The notes under the pieces: generated by a model
The model's database searches: none
What the model saw: only the letters and a program-made list of their open reading frames with translations
What the model was told of the DNA's origin: nothing
Made by a program: the position numbers and the translations under genes
Shown: piece by piece, positions 11,550 to 22,464 of the stretch
Position numbering within the stretch: the stretch's first letter is position 1
How the letters are laid out: every line of letters begins with the position of its first letter
Source of the DNA: Alitta virens
Taxonomy: Eukaryota > Annelida > Polychaeta > Phyllodocida > Nereididae
Assembly (NCBI GenBank): GCA_932294295.1
Contig: OW028584.1
Coordinates: 11,230,407-11,294,406 of the forward strand
Length of the DNA: 64,000 nt
Direction: 5' to 3'

Positions 11550-14500
11550 TTAGTTTTCCTTCTTCTCCTCCATTTTTTCCTTGTTGGCATAGTACTCATT
11601 GTACTGTGAATCTGAAATAAGAAATTATTTGACAATTGAACAACATTACCTTCAGTTTGTTAGCTAATCAGGCTGTTCAATTTAAAAAAGAGGGGGGAGG
11701 GGGTGGACCAGAAAATTTTCAATTCCCCTCCACACCCGATATGTTATTTGACAGACCCACCCCAGCTTTTTCCTACATTAAGATATTCAGAAATACTGGT
11801 CAACTATCGCCCCTCTCCTTTCTTTTTCTCATTTGGAGAACCGCCCCCCCCCCCCCCCTCCCCCAACTTTTTCAAAAAATTTCTGGTCAACCCTCCATTT
11901 TTTAAAATGGAACAGCCCTCACGAAGTGTTCATTTTAACGTTCATGAAGTTTTCCGTTTATTATGAGCACTACACGAGTCATATTGAATAAATTCTTGAT
12001 AACAAACAAGCGAGAATGCAGAAATAACCAGAAATTCATGTAGCATAAATTACTAAGTAGTGTAAACTGGTTTTGCAGAGCAACTGAAAATACGCAAATT
12101 GTAGTGGTCTTGGAACATTTCCAGGGGGAATTAATGTATATATTTTAGATATTACTGAATTTACAGATATTATAGATATAGTTTTCAACAATTTTTGCCT
12201 TCTCAATCATTTCTGCCCTGCCAAAGGCAAATTCAACCAGTTCACTGTTTTAGCAATAAAAGAAACAAGTCTTATAACTAAATTACCTGTGCCTAACAGT
12301 TTGTCCCACCAGGTATAAGTTGATGCATAGTTGCCGACAAAGTTGTAGTGATGGAAATCATGGAATTTGGAACCTGCAAATGTTGAAGAAACTGCCATCA
12401 AACTTACTGGTATACCATTAGTAGCTATTAACATAAATTACATTTATATGTTGGATACATGTTGCAATGCACCTATTTGATAGTCAGGCTCACCAACATC
12501 ATCAACTAACGTTGAACATATCACATGTAATAAGTTATGATATCACATCAGTCAACTATATAGTAGTGATGGCACGATTTGCCGATTTTAATCGATTATC
12601 GTTGGCAAAACAAAGTAACAGCCGATAATCAATGCTGAGAAAAGCTAGGAATCAAAGGTTTTCGCGTTTGCAGTTAATGTTCTTCTTTGCATTTGTTTTC
12701 AGTCCATGGAAAAATAAAATCGATTTAAAAACAGATTATCGCATCGAACAGTTTACCGATTAATTGATGTCAGTTTTGAGACCGATTTGCCATCACTATA
12801 TAAAGGTGAATTTTCTACACAGAGCACAGGAATGCAATTAGTACTGGAGAATACGTACCACCGTAAAATGGAATCAAGTGCATGATGTTGACGTAAGGAA
12901 CATCGTAACCAGAATGAACATCGATGGTTTCCAAAAGACGCACACAAACCCAAGCCCAGAGGTGGACCACGTGCGTGCATGTTAACAAAATGCCAATGAA
13001 GAAACCAGCTCCCAGGACTGAAAAGTATCGTTCAAATAATGTAATCAACATCCCAATTAATAAATATCATAGCATAAAATTAAGTTATAATTGAGCATTT
13101 AGTTGAAGGTTTCCTGTAGGTTTTAAATTTTGGTTGGGAGTGAAAGATTTTTGGGTGGGACGACTTCTTGAATGTGCAAGTGGCAATTTATTTTCTTCTG
13201 AGAATTCTTTGGGTTTTATGAAGAAAAAAAAAAGTATTAATTTTTCCGTGGGGGAGCAGCTGCATTAATCAGCAAGACTTGTCTGCGTGTATACTTTACA
13301 AAATTAATTAAGTTTATAAATATGAGCTTGTTTTGAACCACAAAGACTTACTCATAGTTTCAGCTGGATGAGCATACTCTGCAGTCATTCCGAAGGGCGA
13401 CTGGTAATAATGGTGAACCTTGTGAATATATTTGTAGATTCTTTTATCGTGAAGTGCTCTGTGTAAGAAGTAATGCCACGTATCCTCAATGACCGAACAG
13501 ATGAATACTTGAAATGCCAGCATGTACCTAATCAAGAAAACAAATTCTGTAATTAAATAAAACTAATGCTCTCTGTGACATTTAGTTTCAGCTGATCAAG
13601 ACTGCAGCTGAGTCTGTTATGCTACAGTAAAGCCATCTATTAAGAGATGTAAATTATAGGAGCTTCCGTTTTGGTATATTATCAAAATGTCAAACCCAAC
13701 TTTCCAGCTGATTTTGACACTTCTCCGTAACAATGAACTTAAATAGTAAAAGTTTTGCTACATATATAGTCCTGCTGCTTGATGTCGTCAAGAAGTCAAA
13801 AGTGTATTAAAAAAGATTCAAGACTTCATTACTGCCGTATGGTAAAGATATGATATTAAAAAAAAGTGGACATTCCTATCATACACAAAACTGATTCATC
13901 AAGGGAGGCTTTGTTTACTTGTTTCATTATCATACTCACCATCTTGGCATACTGTCCCAGTCGTATGGAATGTTGAAGTACTCTGTGAAGACATACGTTC
14001 CCATAATCATCGGTAGCTGTGAAAAAAATTAAATAAAAATTCATCATTTCATTGTAAAACTATACATCAAATTCTGTCACTATTTTTCAAAATAATGTTG
14101 CTCCTGATTCCGATTCTCATACGCTTATTTTGTTGCAGTTCAACGGTAAATATTTCGGGCACTCATGCATTTTCTTTCTTATATCATAACATTTTCTTCA
14201 TTACACAAGATTTCCAGTCTCTAGATTAATTGACTGAGACTAATCATTTATTCATTTCAATTTGTTTTTCTTTACCTGAATACAAAAGTGGTTGAACATC
14301 AAAAGTTTGAAACATTTCCATTGTTTGCTGTACTCCTCAGGTCGGTCCTGAAACAGAATTATAGCATCATTGCCATATTTGCAGCGAGATAACTTTACAA
14401 ATGTAATTAGGCCGACTGAAAACAATTGTTTCCGATTTCAGGCCCTAACTGAATTTTTTTAAGGAATCTGACAAAAAATGGGACATTTGACACTCAATTT

Positions 14501-16188
14501 TTTTGCTTTTCAATCTCAATTCATAGGGGGGGGGGGGGGAGAAATAAATTAAAAAAAAACCCCTACCAACCAACTTTTTTTAAACAAAATAATCGGAAAA
14601 CATTTTCAGTTGACGTTATTATATAATATGAAATAACAATATGGGATGAAGGTCATAATTTAAGTGTCACACAAACCTATCACTTGATTGCTCGGGCTCC
14701 TGACCCAATAAAACTAAGACGATGAAGCAGCTGATTTCAGCTGGAACCCGTCCCCCCCGGCCCTTCGGGCCGGTTTTGTTACTTTTATGTATGATCACTT
14801 GATTATATTAATGTTTTTTTTTTTTTTAATTTAATATCTTTAAGGTAAATTCATTCCATGCCAACTCCTTGAACTCTGAATTTGGAACTGTTTGTAACGA
14901 AAAATATTTGGAGAACAGCTTTAGGATTTTGAATTTTTGAATTGCCTGAATAACAATTAAACAGTGATGTAATAGAAGTTTTCAAGGAAATTAATGTATG
15001 ACATGTACTGGGAAGGTCTGGGTAAATTGGCATGGAATGACCTTAGAAAACACAACATATAATATAAATTTGTAATTTTTTTATTTTTTCAGTATTAAAG
15101 ACCTTCATTGAGTTACTTTACAATTGAGCAACTAGAAACCATTCATATAAGTATCATGAACTGTTCACAGTATACTTACTCTTTGAATTTTGAAACGTCT
15201 CATGAATGGAATGAACTGAAAGATGAAAGCTGGAAGACAGGCCAAGAAGTACATGGCCTGAAAATAAAATAATCAGTTAAAAGCAGTTCTCCTTAATCAG
15301 TTTTTTTTTTTTTATAAATAGTACTTGAAAACCTCAAAATATAATATAAAGTATTTCTTTTCAAACTTATCTATCTTTTCATTTGAACAATGACAAGCTT
15401 ATGAAATCAGAACCTTCCAATATCAAAGCTACACAGAGATTTATTTATGGAACATTTTTGGAAGGTCAAGTTGGAATTATGTCAGATTTCATAACTACAT
15501 TCTATCACCTGATCAATCCAAATGTCTGAAATATATCATTATGCCAATGACTCATAAATTCATCCATCACTGTTCAAAGACAGCTTTAGTACTCTCAATA
15601 CTTAGATATGGGTATTTAATGATATACAGATACGTATATATGAAACTGGTCTTAAATGACTCTTCATAGGCCTAATTAACTTTAACTCTTCAAAATGATC
15701 TTTTTCTGTTCTTTAAATAGCCTTTATAGTGGGTTGCCTTTACTACCAATATATAAATGTACATTGTACAATTATTGTACCAGACCATTTAATCATGTTG
15801 TGACATTCTGTAAATTTTACCTTTTCATGGTTAATTGGTTATCAAATGAGACCTAACAATTAAAGCCCTACAACCCTACAATTAATGTATTATATATATA
15901 TATATAGCTTAGGCCTATACATGCTACAATACTACAGTTATTAAACAATGTTAATTAAAGATTCTATACTACAGCTGTCCTTTAATTAATCTAGGCCCTT
16001 GGCTTTACCATTACCTCATGTACAATGACAGATCCCCAAGTTGCAATTTGGAACTTGGTGTAGTTGTCCAGCATGTAAATCCATGCATCTTGGAAAGGGT
16101 CTCTCAATGGATTATCCGGTAAATAACTCAAGACATCCTCTATGGACCCTGTGCCTAAAGCAGTCCGGGCGATTGAAGCGTTCTCCAT
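11550..16188 (-). CDS. MSMO1: Methylsterol monooxygenase 1 (C4-methylsterol oxidase)
   Basis: ER-membrane di-iron oxygenase that oxidises the C4 methyl groups of sterol intermediates in cholesterol-type synthesis, with NSDHL and HSD17B7 as known partners. Eight coding exons: 16015-16188, 15180-15257, 14276-14347, 13940-14016, 13352-13527, 12859-13017, 12287-12373 and 11550-11611. All have GT-AG junctions and consistent phases, giving 294 residues against about 293 in vertebrates. The start context is CGCATGG. The three histidine boxes of the fatty-acid-hydroxylase superfamily are intact: HYFLH (152-156), HKVHH (169-173) and HDFHH (250-254). Hydrophobic segments lie near 50-80, 105-120 and 193-220. 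The C-terminus KKEN is a dilysine ER-retrieval signal. The start region matches the family ([12 protein letters not shown]). It looks fully functional. Confidence 0.97.
12564..12798. mobile_element. MITE in MSMO1 intron (TAGTGATGGCA ends)
   Basis: The left end TAGTGATGGCACGATTTG and right end CGATTTGCCATCACTA are imperfect inverted repeats bounding 235 bases. Flanks TATATAG and TATAAAG are near-identical, suggesting a decayed target duplication. The ends resemble hAT elements. Confidence 0.55.
14757..14773. repeat. GC hairpin with a C(TTCG)G loop in an MSMO1 intron
   Basis: CCGGCCCTTCGGGCCGG is a perfect inverted repeat with a TTCG tetraloop, followed by TTTTGTT. It stands out in AT-rich intron sequence and is preceded by C8. 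Origin unknown. Confidence 0.8.
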
Positions 16189-16346
16189 GCGTGTTTAATC
16201 CCGTTTCACTTGTAAATTGTCTTTAGGCCTATAAATTGGTGTTTATAGAATGAATGAGACCGGCCACAATGAACCTTCAGAGTATCACAGATCAACAAAA
16301 TAATGTCAGCTGGAGAAATATTAGGTGATTTGTTACAAGGTTCTTC

Positions 16347-16384
16347 ATTGGCTGGCTTCTTATGGTGTGAGGCTCTCCGCCAAT
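16347..16384 (-). promoter_or_regulatory. Candidate sterol-response promoter module of MSMO1
   Basis: Upstream of the MSMO1 start are an inverted CCAAT (ATTGG at 16347-16351), an SRE-like TCACACCAT on the minus strand (16370-16362) and a plus-strand CCAAT (16380-16384). SREBP sites paired with NF-Y boxes are the known control of this gene in vertebrates. The SRE is one base off TCACNCCAC. Confidence 0.4.
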
Positions 16385-16600
16385 CAGAGAGCGCGGCACA
16401 TAAAATCACTCAGATCATGCTAGGGGCGCGTGGTGCTAGCAGTTGAAAATTGGGAGCCCTAAGTTAGATAATATTGCATTGATTTGAACACTTTATCAGA
16501 ACCTACATGACAAAGAGCAGGTGCTAAACGACTTTTGGTCTAATAATAAGCACTTTGGAGTCTTCCACTGCTCATGTCATCGTAGGCTCGGGCTATACGA

Positions 16601-17293
16601 ACGACGTCGTGTATGCAAGGGCTTATATACACGACGTCGTGCAATCTGCACGACGACGTCGTGCGTATAACTGCTAGTGTGCACGACCATTGAACTAGAA
16701 GTTCAATGTGCACGACGACGAATGTCAGTCATAACGGCTACACGCGAAAACGGCTACAACCCAAAACGGCTACAAAATTAAATGGCATCCCAAAAACGGC
16801 TACAACCAAAAATCCCAAATTAAGAGATGACCAAAACGGCTACAAGCCATGTCCAAAACGGCTACACATTTTTTTTCGTAAGAAGATACGATCAAAAGGA
16901 GAAGCCACGATTGCATGTCATTTGATGGTACGGCCGGCGGCAATTAAAGAACATGCAATTGCATGTAAGTGTATTCTTTAATATTATATATGTAAGTACA
17001 CCATATTTATCTAAGGTACTCCATGTTGATTTTGAATATTAACTTTTCAAATCCTTTACTATTAATTAATTTTCATATGGTATGTTTAATATTTTATAAT
17101 ATTATGTAATTAAGTATAGCATATTTGTTAAAAGTATGCTATGTTGATTTATTTAATTTGTGTTTATTATTATGTCCCCAAAATTGGTGTAGCCGTTTTG
17201 GTTATCGTCGTGTAGCCGTTTTGGTTGTAGCCGTTATGGTTGTAGCCGTTTTCGCGTGTAGTCGTTATGACCGCCACCCCACGACGACGTCGT
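16601..17293. repeat. ACGACGTCGT palindrome set
   Basis: The 10-base palindrome ACGACGTCGT occurs exactly at 16601-16610, 16631-16640, 16653-16662 and 17284-17293. The last copy is separated from the others by the 16726-17273 element, so the element appears inserted into this cluster. Confidence 0.85.
16726..17273. mobile_element. Nonautonomous element with AAACGGCTACA subterminal repeats
   Basis: The left end has six copies of (A)AACGGCTACA in about 130 bases, and the right end has five inverted copies (TGTAGCCGTT). Outer ends match as inverted repeats: GTCATAACGGCTACACGCG at left against CGCGTGTAGTCGTTATGAC at right. There is no ORF of note inside. Inverted subterminal repeats are typical of transposase-bound ends, but the superfamily is not recognised. 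Confidence 0.7.
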
Positions 17294-18132
17294 GTCGTGC
17301 GTAACTGTGCACAATAGATTAGCTACATCATAGCATATATATATAGTAGTTGAAAAGTGGAGGTTAGGAATTATTATTTTTTGGGTTACATTCCATATTT
17401 TTCATAACCTTGGAACATGCTAAACAAAATAAAATAAAATTAATAATATATTCTAACCTGAAAGGTACAGAAGCCATTTTAGGAGAATTTTTTTTTTATT
17501 GTGTATAAACGATATAGTAAATTGTATATACGAAGTATATTGTATATATGAAGTATTATATTGTATATATACGAAATATTAATTGCATATATATATATAA
17601 ATTAAATCTAAATTGTAAAAACGATATAGTAATAGAAAGTAATCAGGTCAAGTATTTTGTTAATATGATTTAGTATTTCTTATATACGATTTAGTACTTC
17701 GTATACAATTTGGTATTTCGTATACATCGTTTATACATTTTTGTACAATTTAATTTTTTTTTTCTCTTGTCCTTAAATAGACGTAGGAAGGCATTAAATA
17801 ATGAGAAAAACAATACTAACAATGGAAAACTGTTGAGATGTACCTAATGCACACATTGAGGTGTTCTTTTATTTTTATGTCCATCTATTGGATGGGAGGT
17901 GTCACATATAGGTAATAACATATTTTGTATTACAAGTCATCTGGAGAAGTCGAGAAAATAAAATTTAGGATTCAAAGATAAAACACGTTTTCAATTAACC
18001 ATTTGGCTCACAAAAATCCCAGTAGTAGATAGTTTAGCCACATATTGACCAAACAATTTTTCATATCCATTCTTGAGCAAGTTTAAGGAATTATCGATTC
18101 TGTCTCTTCATGAAGAGGCCTCATGAAAGGAT

Positions 18133-18250
18133 ACACCCCCACCCCCACCCCCACATCATATCTTTTAATATCAAATACCATCAGGATAACCCTATATATT
18201 CCCCCCCCCCCCCAGGACTACCCCCAACTATCCCCCCCGGGGGGCCCCCA
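18133..18250. repeat. C-rich low-complexity tract
   Basis: Repeats of CACCCC are followed by C13 (18201-18213) and a C7G6C5 block. Apparent proline-rich reading frames across it are simple-sequence artefacts. Confidence 0.8.
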
Positions 18251-18712
18251 ACCATTTACCCTGACTTTGGGATTGCCTCGCCTGTCCTCATATTTTCCTC
18301 AGCCAAATTACAGTCTCATAAACCAGCCATTATTCCCTCAACTCCACGTATCTTAAACTTTCCTCAAAAAATTCCCAATCACCTTTTCTAATATATATTC
18401 CTAGAACTCTCTGCTCCGGGATGGAACCTGGCATGAGGCCTATGAAGATAGTTTTGTGTAATTAGCTGTCACTTGTAGTACCAGTGTATATATATTAAAC
18501 AAGGTACACAAAATCTTTTCTGCTATAAAAAAAAAAATAACTTCATTGACAATATCGATCTTCAAAAATATAATTATATACATAAACATAGCACTAGATA
18601 CGAAAGGGTAACATAAAACAAATTTAAATGACTAAAAAAATACCTGATATCATATAATTACATAAAATTGTATCTTATGAAAATATTGTTTACACATATA
18701 AAAATGTCTATA

Positions 18713-18838
18713 TGTTCAGTGTCAGCAAAAATTGAGTTGCAGATATGCCGGGTATTCAAATCTACAAAGACTTATAAAACTCTCCAATGATTTGAATACC
18801 CATAATATCTGGAACTAAATTTTTGCTGACACTGAACA
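18713..18838. mobile_element. Foldback element, 126 bases
   Basis: Left arm TGTTCAGTGTCAGCAAAAAT and right arm ATTTTTGCTGACACTGAACA are exact inverses at the ends. Pairing continues imperfectly through GGGTATTCAAATC and GATTTGAATACCC to a loop of about 25 bases. Confidence 0.8.
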
Positions 18839-20003
18839 TTCCTAGCTAGATCATTGTTCAAGATGTCACTAAACAATAGTCTCACAGGTCTATAGCCTCT
18901 GCAGTATCTTCACAGAAAAAAAAAGTTCATCATTAGGACCTACCTAGGCCTATTTATTTTTAATGTTTTTTAGCCCTGACTGCTTTCTTTTAATTGATAG
19001 GCCAGCTGATATTTCCCTTTTTATTTATTTATTTTATTCTTGTTTCATAGATGTGTCTGCAGCAAAAAAGAGTCAGCCTGGGCTATCCTAAGGCATACAT
19101 TTTTCTGGTATTCCACCTTTTTAAATGATCAGTGTGTTTGAAAATTATCTCAGCAATATACTTCCTCCATGTGTATCCTATTTTAATTTAATTTAATTTC
19201 TAGCTCTGGTGGTTGGAATAATAAATAACATCATAATAGGCCAAATTTTTTTATAAGGAACAAAATAATTTCAGCGGGGGTTAAGCACAGGTTTGGGGGC
19301 AACAGACCCCAATATAAAATAAAGCAAATAATAGCTTTCTTCTCAAGCCCTCAGATAATTGAAAAGGAGATAATATTATATAAAAATATTTTCAGACCTA
19401 TTTTTTCTTTTCCTCTTGTCATATTCTGGCCTTTTTCTTTTTTATTAATTTTTATTTGTTTTATTCTATGTGCTCAAAGAAGAGGGTAGGTTTAGTTTAT
19501 GTGCTATAGACACGGAGTCCGTAATGGTAGTAGCTTAAGTGTTGATCTGGGTCTTACATATATATGCAACTTAATTCAGCATCAAGTAATCCAAATAAAA
19601 TTGCCCATTTTGACTAGTTCTTGCCAGAATGAATATAAAACACATGATAAATACCCTTAATTCCAGGCTGCACTCTAGGCACTCAGAATTTCTAAAAACA
19701 GTAATGCTCTCTCAGCTTCAGTGTTATATAATTATGTTAAATTATTATGCAAATATAATTATTTTGAATATTTCCTCATGGACTGTTCAGATCTTTCAAT
19801 AATGAGACATATCAAAGACGTGCTAGAGAGAATATCTTCTGCAAAATTGCACATAAAAATGGTAAAAATTACTATCTGATGCCTAAATAGCTTACATTTT
19901 GAGATCCATGAACTCAGTTCCCAGATTCCAGTTTCCAGTCAGCTACCAGTCAACTACCAGTTAAGTCAGCTCCCAGTTCTAGTTCCCAATCAGTTTTAGA
20001 TTA

Positions 20004-20375
20004 GGCTATCTAGTAAATACACTACAAAATTTCTGCTACCATTCTAAATTACTAGCTGCCAAATATTAAAGTGTCGTTTTCTCAAATTCTTTTTACATTG
20101 CTTAACAAATTTCTGTTAGCTGGATAGTTAGCTATCCAGTAAGCTCCATATTTAGAACCATTTAATAGCCAATGGATAAGGCTATCTAGCAAATACAAAT
20201 TTCTGCTGCCATTGTATATACCAAGCTCCCAGATTTTAAAGTGTCTTTTTCTAACAAAAAATTCACCTTCCTCAACAAGTTTCTGGTAGCTGGCTAGTTG
20301 CTATCGTGTAAGTCCCAATATTTGGTTCCATTAAATAGCAAATAGATAAGCTATCTAGTAAATACACTAGGCATC
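20004..20375. repeat. Tandem duplication, about 175-base unit, about 2.1 copies
   Basis: GGCTATCTAG(T/C)AAATAC recurs at 20004, 20180 and 20350 (last copy AGCTATCTAG). Between these, TTTCTGCT(A/G)CCATT, TTAAAGTGTC(G/T)TTTTCT and the TAGCTGG(A/C)TAGTT blocks repeat in the same order. The copies are diverged, and there is no coding potential. Confidence 0.75.
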
Positions 20376-20752
20376 CCTAATAGTCATAGTCATTCCACAA
20401 CTGCAATATAACTAAATTGCAATAGAAATTCAAAAGAGTGACCAATCATATTGTACATTTCGATAACACAAAACTGTTATATTAATTGCAATCAGGAGTT
20501 TTTATTTTTTATTATTCCCTAATTCCATAATCCACCACAATTGAATATTTCCACCTCTGTTATGTTCAATTGATGGGGTTTATATTTCATTAATTAGCAG
20601 TTGATTAAAGTCAATATTTTCTTTAATCTTCCATCGAATATTAGGTGTTATTTAATTGTTATAAAACGGTGATGACATCATAAAATTATTGTACACTGTT
20701 CTAAAAATAAGTATGTATTACTTTGTACTTATTAGTTATAAATATTTATCAG

Positions 20753-20876
20753 GTTTATTAGTGAAATAAACACCAAATTTATATAACTACGTATTCAACT
20801 ACCAATTCCTCCGATTATGAGCCGGCAATGAACCTGCTGACACTGGCCAGCGCCGGTGTTAATTTCACTAATAAAC
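20753..20876. mobile_element. Short TIR element, 124 bases
   Basis: The 22-base end beginning GTTTATTAGTGAAAT (20753-20774) is the inverse of 20855-20876 with one mismatch. The interior includes GAGCCGGCAATGAACC and CCAGCGCCGG. No flanking duplication is obvious. Confidence 0.65.
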
Positions 20877-20987
20877 AACTAATTTTTTTTCTTCTCCCCC
20901 ACCTATTAATATGTAGGCCTTGGCATCCAAGTGGATTACCACACATTTAAACTATAATTTGTGTTCATGTTATAAAAAGCATATAAC

Positions 20988-21371
20988 CTTGTCAAAAATT
21001 GTGTAACATTCAACGGTATGTATCTTATTGTATTGTACCATGTGAAGTTAGCATTGGGCTTTGGTTTGGCTCCTCAGTGCCCACAGGCCACTTTAGATAT
21101 GCATGACCATATATCAATAGTTTTCATAATCATCACCACTGATGTTCTATCAGCAGAGGCCAGCAAGTCACTTATTGATGTCACCAGGATTAATTACCCA
21201 ACCAATACTTCATACATATACCATTAGTCACAGCCAATCAAGCCAATAAAAGCACGACTATGAGCACCTGATTTAATTAGCTAAAAGTCGTGCTTTTATT
21301 TCACATGCTAACTTCACATGGTACATACAAATAAGATACATACCGTTGAATGTTACACAATTTTTGACAAG
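20988..21371. mobile_element. Foldback element with 65-base arms
   Basis: The arms 20988-21052 and 21307-21371 are inverted copies, nearly identical. They begin CTTGTCAAAAATTGTGTAAC and contain CAACGGTATGTATCTTATT. An inner perfect 14-base inverted repeat (ATAAAAGCACGACT at 21246-21259 and AGTCGTGCTTTTAT at 21286-21299) nests inside. The high arm identity suggests a recent insertion. Confidence 0.85.
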
Positions 21372-22464
21372 ACATGGCTAATTAAAATATTTCATCTTCA
21401 AAGGGTTCAAGGGACTGCATCTATTAACTTAAATATTTAAAATATACACATAAAACAGGGTTAGCATATACAGCTGAAAAATGTAAATATGGACATGGAT
21501 AAGTGTAGACTCGATCATTACCACAGAAATAGTAATTAAATAAGAAAATTAAAACTGTGAAGGTGCCATAAAAAAAGATTAAAAAAATACCCACAAAAAG
21601 AAAAAAAACGAGTCTGACATGCAGAACCAAATTCATCATAATTGTATTTTTATATCACTTGAAAACTTGATTAATTTTCGATCAAACAAAAATTCAGATT
21701 CTACAGATTCTGTATGTCAACTTGTCATTGTCATAAGAAGCCCACTAAAACTATAGTGTACCAGTATAATTGTAAAATGGTTTGTATTTTTATAATCATA
21801 GACAGGTTACAGTACTGAGGTGGACACATAAATTGTAAAGTTTGCAATTCATTGAGATAATTGCAGTTTATTATTTCGGCCTATATGTCCTATAAATATT
21901 ATTATGAGCCTATGCTCCCTTTTTAAACTATATTATCTATATTTTCTTAACAATATATGCAAATGTATTCAATTGTATTATGTTCACCCCATCTTAAAGT
22001 AAAACTTTGTATTAAATACAATTTATATTTTATTTTTTTCAATGATCATTTTGTTTTATTAGATCTATTCATGTCATAGAGTATCTACATTGTAAAACAA
22101 AGTTCTACTCGCAGCTCAATTGGGCTTTTTAGTCAGTTTACACATATCAGATGATTTAAACACAACCTGATTTAGGGTTTTCAACAAAAACAAATGAAAA
22201 TATACTGCTATGTAAATACTTAATAACACAACAAAGATTGACTCCTGTTATGAGATAAACACAGAAATTTGGCAGTGTACTTCACAATTTCATTTGACAA
22301 TAACAATTTCAATTTTCCTACATTATTCATAAAGTGTGTAATTGTAAATGTATATGGGGGCCAACTGAAACCTTTTGATTTAATACAGGCCTAAATCATA
22401 TATTTATTTATACTGCATAAAGTACACAAAAAATACAGGCTTAAAGATCTCCCTTTGGTATTAA

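Larger units (their letters stand above)
16189..22464. other. Gene-free region between MSMO1 and the retrotransposon ORF
   Basis: I see no conserved coding exon. The region contains the MSMO1 promoter, an element with AAACGGCTACA subrepeats (16726-17273), AT-rich tracts, a C-rich low-complexity tract (18133-18250) and foldbacks at 18713-18838, 20753-20876 and 20988-21371. It also holds a roughly 175-base tandem duplication (20004-20375). Small frames such as 18110-18391 reflect C-rich simple sequence. Confidence 0.6.

Noticed and set aside
14757..14780. Bacterial rho-independent terminator (contamination)
   Set aside because: It lies inside a continuous eukaryotic intron with valid flanking MSMO1 exons.
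16706..16981. 91-codon frame in the AAACGGCTACA element
   Set aside because: The NGY/KT repeats merely translate the DNA subrepeats; too short for a transposase.
18110..18391. Proline-rich frames
   Set aside because: Produced entirely by C-rich simple sequence; two frames are open for the same reason.
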